The notes below the pieces were generated by a model. That model had not been told where the DNA came from. It was given only the letters and a program-made list of their open reading frames with translations, and ran no database searches. A DNA stretch of 64,000 nucleotides from Piper betle. Lineage: Eukaryota; Streptophyta; Magnoliopsida; Piperales; Piperaceae. The position numbers and the translations under genes were made by a program. Location: contig JAURVB010008779.1 in NCBI GenBank assembly GCA_033002965.1, positions 28,409-92,408 of the forward strand. The letters are read 5' to 3'. This document shows, piece after piece, positions 57,101 through 64,000 of the stretch (its first letter is position 1; each line of letters starts with the position of its first letter).

Positions 57101-59601
57101 CAGTTTCCTGAGAATAATCAGATGACAATTGCTAAATGCCTCGGCATTCCTGAACACAATGTTCGTGTGATCACAAGAAGGGTTGGCGGAGGATTCGGCG
57201 GAAAAGCTTTCAAGTCCATGCCTGTGAGTATCTCTTTGAATAATTATTGATTCTCATTCTTTACTCGCCAATGAAGCTAAATTATATCAAATCAAACCAT
57301 CTGAGCTTGCTTCATTTGTGTAGGTTGCGACCGCTTGTGCCCTTGCTGCCTACAAGCTACAGCGTCCGGTTCGAGCTTACTTGGATCGGAAGACTGATAT
57401 GATCTTGGCTGGAGGTAGGCACCCAATGAAAATAAACTACACTGTGGGATTTAATTCTGATGGTAAAGTCACTGCTCTTCAAGTGAACATCCTGATCAAT
57501 GCTGGAATTTCCCCTGATATTAGCCCAGCTATTCCATCGACCATAATTGCGGCATTGAAAAAATACAACTGGGGTGCTCTATCATTTGATATCAAAGTTT
57601 GCAAGACGAACCATTCCAGCAAGTCAGCAATGCGGAGTCCAGGGGATTTGCAGGGATCATATATTGCTGAAGCCATTGTTGAGCATGTAGCTGATACTCT
57701 TTCTCTTGATGTGGATTTAGTCAGGAACATAAATCTGCACAATTACGATAGCTTGAAACTCTTCTACCCTGATGGCTCAGGTGAGCCATTCGAATATACT
57801 TTACCATCAAGTGTGGAAAGAGTATTCAAGACATCTAAATTTCCTGAGAGAATTAAGATGATTGAAAACTTCAATTCTTGCAATAAGTGGAAGAAAAGAG
57901 GAATATCGCGCATACCCATTATCTATGAAGTGACTTTGAGGCCAACACCAGGGAAAGTAAGCATCCTAAATGATGGTTCTATTGTAGTTGAAGTTGGCGG
58001 GATTGAAATAGGGCAGGGCCTGTGGACCAAAGTGAAGCAAATGACGGCCTTCGCCTTTGGACATCTATGGAAAGATGGTGGGCATGACTTGTTGGATAGG
58101 GTTAGAGTGATTCAAGCAGACACTTTAAGCTTGGTTCAAGGAGGGTGCACAGGAGGAAGCACCACATCAGAAGCTAGTTGTGAAGCAGTTAGGGTTTGTT
58201 GTGACATTTTGAATGAGAGACTCAAGTCACTCAAGGAAAGCTTGCAAGATCAAAATGGAGGAGTCTCTTGGGATACCCTCATCACCCAGGTCCATCTTAC
58301 CACCTTAGTTATAATTCTGTGGTGGAGTTAATTGGGCAACTTTGACAAGGTTTTTTTCACTAATGCTCAGTATGCGTTAATCTTGATCTTGTCTTTTACT
58401 TTGCACAGGCTTATTTCACTTCAGTGAATTTATCAGCTAGTTCATATTGGGTGCCTGATCCCACTGCATTGAAATATCTAAATTATGGTGCTGCAGTTAG
58501 TGAGGTCTGTCAGCTTCTAAATTCTTTTAGACGCTGATCCCCAATTGGGTGTCACTAACTTATCATGACTTTTTTTTTGAGTAAAAACAAGAACATGAGA
58601 TGAGTTTTTAGACGATGTTTGCATTAAATTTGTAGAAAAATTTACTTATATGATATACAATACATGGCTTCATCAGGTCGAAATTGATCTGCTCATGGGT
58701 GCAACCACAATTCTGCAGACAGATATAGTATATGATTGCGGCCGGAGCTTGAACCCTGCAGTGGACTTGGGGCAGGTTGATCACTTACACAATAAATATC
58801 TGGTTGCATTCTATGATAATCCATACCGTTGTTTTTGTCAAATGTTCAAATCCTAATGTTGAAGTGTGGACAGAACTTTACCTTTCAGTCTTGCACAAAA
58901 TTTGTATCAAATGAATATCTTGCAGGTTGAAGGAGCTTTTGTGCAAGGACTGGGTTTCTTCATGTTTGAAGAGTACCTGGCAAACTCGGACGGCATGATT
59001 GTTACAGAAGGAACATGGACATATAAAATCCCTACCATTGATGTCATTCCCAGAAAATTCAATGTTGAATTACTGAACAGTGGTCATCACCAACAGCGTG
59101 TTCTTTCATCCAAGGGTATATTTGCCATGGATCATGCTCTCCATTTCTGCATTTTTGCTAAACCTTTCCATCTTCTATGAAGCAAAGCACAAGAAAAACT
59201 TCAATTCTATGTGATACAATTTTAAGAAATGGGCCGTTTCTTCTACGTTCCCTGTATGCATGACTATTTTCTGCCGTGAACTGTATATTATTTTACTTCT
59301 CTCGAGGAGAAAAAACTTTTCTTTCACCTCATGGTTTCATGAAAGTATAAATACTAACAGATGTTTAACTATGCTTTGCAGCTTCTGGGAGCCACCTCTG
59401 CTCCTTGCGGCATCGGTTCACTGTGCAATCAGAGCAGCAATAAAGGAGGCAAGAAAAGAGTACTCGAGTAATTTCTGCTCAAATGGCTCGTCGTTTAGCT
59501 TGGATGTTCCGGCGACCATGCCTGTGGTAAAAGAACTTTGTGGGCTAGACAATGTGGAGAAGTACTTAGAGAACTTGCTTCTTCACGAAACAAATAAATG
59601 A
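54145..59601 (+). pseudogene. Aldehyde oxidase (molybdenum hydroxylase), ten exons, five frameshifts
   Basis: Exons: 54145-54285, 54627-56272, 56353-56611, 56704-56912, 57005-57223, 57324-58289, 58409-58504, 58677-58775, 58926-59115 and 59382-59601, all GT-AG, about 1,348 codons. Domains in order: first 2Fe-2S cluster (LGCGE/GGCGACVVL across the exon 1-2 junction), second 2Fe-2S (CGFCTPGMC, GNLCRCTGYRP), FAD domain (ASIGGNLVLAQR), then the molybdopterin domain (VGGGFGGKAFKSM, IEIGQGLWTKVKQM, GGCTGGSTTSEASCEAVR, and EPPLLLAASVHCA with the catalytic Glu). Plant enzymes oxidise abscisic, indole-3-acet- and other aldehydes in the cytosol. Frame is lost in exon 1 (GAGTTTTGAGG lacks one T), exon 2 near 54890, exon 3 near 56455, exon 4 near 56830 and exon 10 (CTGGGAGCC lacks one G). 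Otherwise conservation is high and every splice site is intact, so either a young pseudogene or indel errors in the assembly. Confidence 0.9.
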
Positions 59602-59717
59602 CTATGAGGATGGAGAGCATGCATGACATGTATTATCCTAAAAGAACGGTATGTTTGTTCATTGACAAATATCCCAAGTAAAAGGGGAAGAAATTCGAAG
59701 CTGCATCCAGCTTGAAC
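59602..59717 (+). other. 3' untranslated region of the aldehyde oxidase locus
   Basis: AT-rich trailer between the final stop codon and the LTR of the neighbouring copia element. The two transcription units converge. Confidence 0.45.
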
Positions 59718-59921
59718 TGCATATATTCTCTAACTTTAAGAGAAACAACTGAACAATTGCATTGAAGAAGAAGCAATTACAGCAATACAAGGAGGGTTTT
59801 ATATTTACATGACTTGACGATCAAGTTTCTCAACATTCCTAATTTTGAAATTCAAAGATATTTACAGAAGTACCCTCCCTTATACATTCCAAACATTAGA
59901 TTCAATTATACATTCCTAACA
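59718..59921 (-). repeat. 3' LTR of the copia element on the minus strand
   Basis: Read on the minus strand, the polypurine tract GAGGGGGA is followed by TGTTAGGAATGTATAATTG, the LTR start (59921). A TATA-like AAATATAAAACCC lies near 59800. The inner edge is clear; the outer edge is a guess at the ...ATATATGCA end near 59718, because the second LTR lies outside the window. Confidence 0.6.
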
Positions 59922-62900
59922 TCCCCCTCAAGCGAGACAGAGGGACAATGCCGAGCTTGAAAACATTGGCAGAGAAAGGTCGAAGCAGCAGGGCCTTGGT
60001 GAACATATCAGCCAGCTGATCCGATGAAGAGACATGTTGAGTTTGTAGTTTGTGCAAGGCAACCTGCTCCCTAACATAATGATAATCAATTTCGATGTGT
60101 TTGGAACGAGCATGAAAAACAGGATTCACAGTTAACTGTAAGGCACTAAGATTATCACAGAATAGAATTGGACAAGACGATTGTGAGATGTGAAGATCAG
60201 TGAGAAGATATGACAGCCAAGTAATTTCAGCAGCAGTGATTGCCATAGCACGATATTCTGCTTCAGTGCTACTACGAGAAACAGTTGGTTGTTTCTTGGC
60301 AGACCAGGAGATGCAATTAGCACCAAGAAAGGTACAAAAACCAGTGGTAGAACGCCGTGTTTGAGCACAACCAGCCCAATCAGAATCAGAATAAGCACGA
60401 AGAGAGAAATCAGTGTGAGAGGATAAAAATTGACCATGATCAATGGTGCCTTTTACATATCTAAGAATCCTCTTTACTTGGGAAAAATGGAAATCAGTTG
60501 GTTGCTGCATGTGTTGACAGACAGAATTTACAGCAAAAGAAATGTCAGGTCGAGTAAAGGTAAGATATTGAAGAGATCCAACAAGTTGTCTATACAAAGT
60601 GGGATCATGAAATGGAGGAGAATTGTCTGGTGGTTGAAGCTTATAGGCAATTGGAGTTGAGAGAGGTTTGGCATCAAGAAGACCTGCCTTCTTTAAAAGG
60701 GAAAGAGCATATCGTTGTTGAGACAGGAAAAGACCATCAGGCAAGGATTGAACCTGAATCCCAAGAAAATAGTGGACATGACCAAGATTTTTCATTGCAA
60801 ATGCAGTATTCAGTTCCTGTAAAAATCGATCAAGTAGAGGAGAAGCATTCCCTGTGATTAACATATCATCTACATATAGAAGTAGGACAACCAAATCACC
60901 ATCCTTGTTAAGAACAAATAGAGAAGGATCAGCAATACTAGAATAAAACCCTTGTGAGAACAAGAAAGAGCTGAATTTATCAAACCAGGCACGTGGAGCT
61001 TGTTTCAAACCATATAAGGCTTTATTTAACTTGCAAACATAGGATTTATGAACTGAGTGTTTAAAGCCTGGTGGTTGAGAAACATAAATAGTTTCCTGAA
61101 GCTCTCCTTGTAAAAAAGCATTTTTAACATCGAATTGGCAAATTTTCCATTTCTTGACAGCAGCAAGAGAAAGGACAGTGCGAATAGTTGCTGGTTTAAC
61201 AACAGGTGAAAAGGTTTCAGAAAAATCTACTCCATGCTGATTGAAGCCTTTTGCAACAAGTCGTGCTTTAAAACGATCAATTGTATCATCTGCATTGTAT
61301 TTGACACGAAAAACCCACTTTGTTCCTATAACATTCATATCAGAGGATTTTGGAACTAACTCCCATGTGTTATTTTCCTCTAAAGCCTGAAGTTCTTCTT
61401 TCATAGCTTGTAGCCAACCAGGATGATCAAGAGCTTCTTTAATAGTCTGAGGTTCAAGAGCAATGTGATCAGGTTTTGTGGTAACCATTAAGGCATATTT
61501 TGGATTAGGTTTAACAACACCTAACTGAGACCTGGTGACCATGGAGTGACGAGGTTTGTCAGGAAGGACTGAATGATCATGACTAGGATGAGGAGAATTA
61601 GGAGTGGAAGATGAACAAACAGCAGTAGGGACTGAGAATTCAGAGGAATGTGGATGAAGCAAAATAGGAGATGACTGTGAAGAGGATGATGGAATGACAG
61701 CAGGAGGAGGAATAAGATCTGATTGAGTGATTGTGAAGGGAATCAGATCCATGTAAGTAGAAATGTCTGAGGTAAGTGGAACACAACGAGCAATCTTTTC
61801 CTGAGAAACAGATTTGTAAGGAAAATGTTGCTCATCAAAGAGAACATCTCGAGAAGTAAAAAACTTCTTGGAAGGAATGTGATAACAAAGGTAGCCCTTG
61901 TAGTGAGATCTGTAGCCAAGAAAAACACAAGGCAAAGACCTTGGCAAAAACTTGTGAGCATTTTGAGACCTTAAAGAAGGATAACAGGAGCATCCGAAAA
62001 CTTTAAACAATGAGTAGTTAGGTTGTTGTTTGAACAAGGCAAAATAAGGCGAAATGTTCTCTTTTAAAACAGATGAAGGTCTTCTATTCATAAGATAAAC
62101 TGCTGTGGAGAAGCTTTGTGTCCAAAAAGAAGATGGAACATCACTATGAAACATTAAGGACAGTCCAACTTCAACAATTGTACGATGCCTTCTTTCAGCC
62201 CTACCATTCTGCTGGGGTGTATGTGGACAAGAAACTTGATGAATTATACCATTAGACGAACAATAGGATTGCATTTTGGCAGATATGAATTCACCACCAC
62301 CATCAGATTGTAAACACTTAATATGTGTAGAAAATTGTCGTTGAACATACATATCAAAGGCTAGAAAGACAGAATAAAAATCTGACTTATTTCGTAAAGG
62401 ATAGAACCATGTGAACCTTGTGCAATCATCAACAAATATGACATAGTAGCGAAAATTGTCAATAGAAACAATAGGAGCTGGACCCCAAAGATCACAATGT
62501 ACTTTATCAAAAGGATTAATGCAACTAGTTGGACTGTTTGAGAAGGGTAATCGAGTAGACTTTGCTAGCTGACAACTAGAACAAACAAAGGAAGATTCAT
62601 CTGCATTCTCAAAATCTATTAAGAGTTGATTTTTGAGCTTCAAAAGTACATCAGCAGAGCAATGCCCCAATCTAGAATGCCAGAGAGACAGAGTTGGTTT
62701 TTGAGTTTTGCTGGAATAATAGCCAAAATGCTGAGACTGATGAATCTTGTAGAGACCACCAGCTTTAGATCCTTCAAGAATTATTCGTCCACTCCCTCTG
62801 TTAGTAACAGTAAAACCAGTAGGAGTAAATTGAAAAACACAATTGAAGTCAGTTGTAAACTGACTGATTGATAATAAGTTTTGCTTGAGATCAGGAACAT

Positions 62901-63999
62901 GTAGAACATTCTTTAAGGTAATAGATCCAGACGAAGTAGTAAGAGTAACATGACCAATATTCTGAATAGGCAGCTTGTTTCCATTTCCAATTAAAACACT
63001 TTCAAAGCCAGGATAAGTTGTATAAGTGTCGAAGATATGCAGAAAAGGAGTCATATGAGATGACGCACCTGAGTCAGGAAGCCATTGATTAACATCATCA
63101 GTCTTAATTTGAAGAGCACTGAGTGCTTGCTGAACAGCTTTGGGATCAGACTGAAGAGATGGAACTCGAAAGTCCTTGTTAAATCTTTTGAAACACTTAT
63201 GAGCAGTGTGACCAGGTTTAAGACAAATTTGACAGATTGTCTTGAAAACCCTAAGAGCTTCCTTTAATTCTTCCTCATTTCGAATAGGTTGCTTAGGACC
63301 AAAAGCCACCGCATTGGAAGTTGGTGAGAATTGTGTTGTGTGTATGGTGGTAGTAGCTGGAGCAAAACCTCTCTTGTCAGAAGAGAAAACTGAAGAAACT
63401 GAGTTCGATTTCAGGCTTTTATGAGCTGCAAATGCAGCTGGAGATACAACATCAGAACTGGATTGAAGAAGAATCCGAGACTCATAACTGTGTAGCATGG
63501 ATAAAATTTCAGAATAGTCAGGTAGAGGTGGTCTGAGAATCATGGTTGTAAACATCTGATAGTTCGTTCCAAGTCCATTTATCATCCAAAAAGATTTTCG
63601 ATCATCAGATAGGGGCTTTCCAATTGCAGCAAGTTCATCACAAATTGTTTTGTACTTGGATAGATAGTCATCAAGAGAGTCATACTGTTCACGCTTTAGA
63701 ATTTGCATCTGATGATTTAGAGCAAGTTCCCTATCCATCGTTGCCTTAACAAACTTAGACTTTAAGGCATTCCAAACATCAGCAGCAGAATCAATGCCAA
63801 TAACTTGAGCTAAGATTTCTTCACTTAAAGTACCAAGAATCCATCCTTTAATCAGTTTATCAGTTCTTTTCCAAGCACAGTAATCAGAGTTTGGCATGAT
63901 TTGTGTAGTAGAATCAGGCAACTGATGAATAATAGTTTGAGGTGGTGAAGGAATTGTACCATCCAAAAAACCAATGCATCCTTGAGATTCAATTAAATT
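59902..63999 (-). CDS. Ty1/copia gag-pol polyprotein, open frame, 5'-partial
   Basis: An uninterrupted frame of about 1,366 codons runs off the right edge. The codon at 63966 is TTG, not ATG, and the frame continues upstream as ESQGCIGFLDGTI, so the true start is outside. Counting from residue 1 at 63966: gag capsid-like region (about 10-180), CCHC zinc knuckle CQICLKPGHTAHKC (about 242), protease with DSGA (about 296), GAG-pre-integrase LWHSRLGH (about 430), integrase D-D-E core (HCDLWGP, LQSDGGGEF, HTPQQNGRAER; about 490-620), reverse transcriptase (KNAFLQGEL, LYGLKQAPRAW, LLYVDDMLITG; about 860-1060) and RNase H (DSDWAG, STEAEYRA; to about 1290). All catalytic motifs are present, so the element may be recently active. 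It sits tail-to-tail with the aldehyde oxidase locus. The stop lies 20 bases inside the LTR. Confidence 0.95.
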   Translation of the reverse strand, partial: NLIESQGCIGFLDGTIPSPPQTIIHQLPDSTTQIMPNSDYCAWKRTDKLIKGWILGTLSEEILAQVIGIDSAADVWNALKSKFVKATMDRELALNHQMQILKREQYDSLDDYLSKYKTICDELAAIGKPLSDDRKSFWMINGLGTNYQMFTTMILRPPLPDYSEILSMLHSYESRILLQSSSDVVSPAAFAAHKSLKSNSVSSVFSSDKRGFAPATTTIHTTQFSPTSNAVAFGPKQPIRNEEELKEALRVFKTICQICLKPGHTAHKCFKRFNKDFRVPSLQSDPKAVQQALSALQIKTDDVNQWLPDSGASSHMTPFLHIFDTYTTYPGFESVLIGNGNKLPIQNIGHVTLTTSSGSITLKNVLHVPDLKQNLLSISQFTTDFNCVFQFTPTGFTVTNRGSGRIILEGSKAGGLYKIHQSQHFGYYSSKTQKPTLSLWHSRLGHCSADVLLKLKNQLLIDFENADESSFVCSSCQLAKSTRLPFSNSPTSCINPFDKVHCDLWGPAPIVSIDNFRYYVIFVDDCTRFTWFYPLRNKSDFYSVFLAFDMYVQRQFSTHIKCLQSDGGGEFISAKMQSYCSSNGIIHQVSCPHTPQQNGRAERRHRTIVEVGLSLMFHSDVPSSFWTQSFSTAVYLMNRRPSSVLKENISPYFALFKQQPNYSLFKVFGCSCYPSLRSQNAHKFLPRSLPCVFLGYRSHYKGYLCYHIPSKKFFTSRDVLFDEQHFPYKSVSQEKIARCVPLTSDISTYMDLIPFTITQSDLIPPPAVIPSSSSQSSPILLHPHSSEFSVPTAVCSSSTPNSPHPSHDHSVLPDKPRHSMVTRSQLGVVKPNPKYALMVTTKPDHIALEPQTIKEALDHPGWLQAMKEELQALEENNTWELVPKSSDMNVIGTKWVFRVKYNADDTIDRFKARLVAKGFNQHGVDFSETFSPVVKPATIRTVLSLAAVKKWKICQFDVKNAFLQGELQETIYVSQPPGFKHSVHKSYVCKLNKALYGLKQAPRAWFDKFSSFLFSQGFYSSIADPSLFVLNKDGDLVVLLLYVDDMLITGNASPLLDRFLQELNTAFAMKNLGHVHYFLGIQVQSLPDGLFLSQQRYALSLLKKAGLLDAKPLSTPIAYKLQPPDNSPPFHDPTLYRQLVGSLQYLTFTRPDISFAVNSVCQHMQQPTDFHFSQVKRILRYVKGTIDHGQFLSSHTDFSLRAYSDSDWAGCAQTRRSTTGFCTFLGANCISWSAKKQPTVSRSSTEAEYRAMAITAAEITWLSYLLTDLHISQSSCPILFCDNLSALQLTVNPVFHARSKHIEIDYHYVREQVALHKLQTQHVSSSDQLADMFTKALLLRPFSANVFKLGIVPLSRLRGMLGMYN

Positions 64000-64000
64000 T

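Noticed and set aside
63964..63966. Start codon of the copia polyprotein at 63966
   Set aside because: The codon is TTG and the frame continues upstream with gag-like residues to the window edge, so the real start is outside.

Overview
This is plant nuclear DNA, most likely from a eudicot. The evidence is intron-containing genes of plant families, a MIR166 hairpin, and a dense load of Ty1/copia, hAT, LINE and TG...CA repeats. The species cannot be named from sequence alone. Only one host protein gene looks intact. Two others are clearly recognisable but broken, and there is one microRNA gene. Most of the rest is mobile DNA.

Layout. 1-2.7 kb: decayed Ty1/copia pol and its 3' LTR. 3.3-4.65 kb: probable solo LTR. 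4.73-8.05 kb: hAT transposon with a broken transposase on the minus strand. 8.7-9.96 kb: LINE reverse-transcriptase remnant. About 10-24.6 kb: a nest of insertions. An old LTR-like repeat hosts two insertions of a 2.5-3.1 kb non-coding TG...CA family; each of those hosts another copy of the same family; and one of these is hit by a hAT element that itself contains a piece of the family. The order of insertion can be read from target-site duplications, several differing only by CpG-type changes. 26.3-28.7 kb: intact seven-exon RRM gene of the BPA1 (binding partner of ACD11) type. 33.6-38.4 kb: unprocessed pseudogene of an ankyrin/RCC1-repeat protein. 40.4-40.6 kb: MIR166 precursor. 45.7-47.4 kb: foldback-like long inverted repeat. 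47.46-50.55 kb: the best-preserved copy of the TG...CA family, with perfect 5-bp duplications. 52.59-53.48 kb: internally deleted relative of the hAT at 4.7-8.0 kb. 54.1-59.6 kb: aldehyde oxidase locus with ten exons and five small frameshifts. 59.7-64 kb: Ty1/copia element on the minus strand with an open gag-pol frame that runs off the right edge.

The host genes are functionally unrelated: a membrane/RNA-associated RRM protein, a molybdenum hydroxylase, and a microRNA aimed at HD-ZIP III transcription factors. No operon-like logic is expected or seen. The interest lies in the stratified transposon history, the paired long and deleted hAT elements, the MIR166 locus, and whether the aldehyde oxidase is truly dead. 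All homology statements come from reading the sequence against remembered family features; no search was run.
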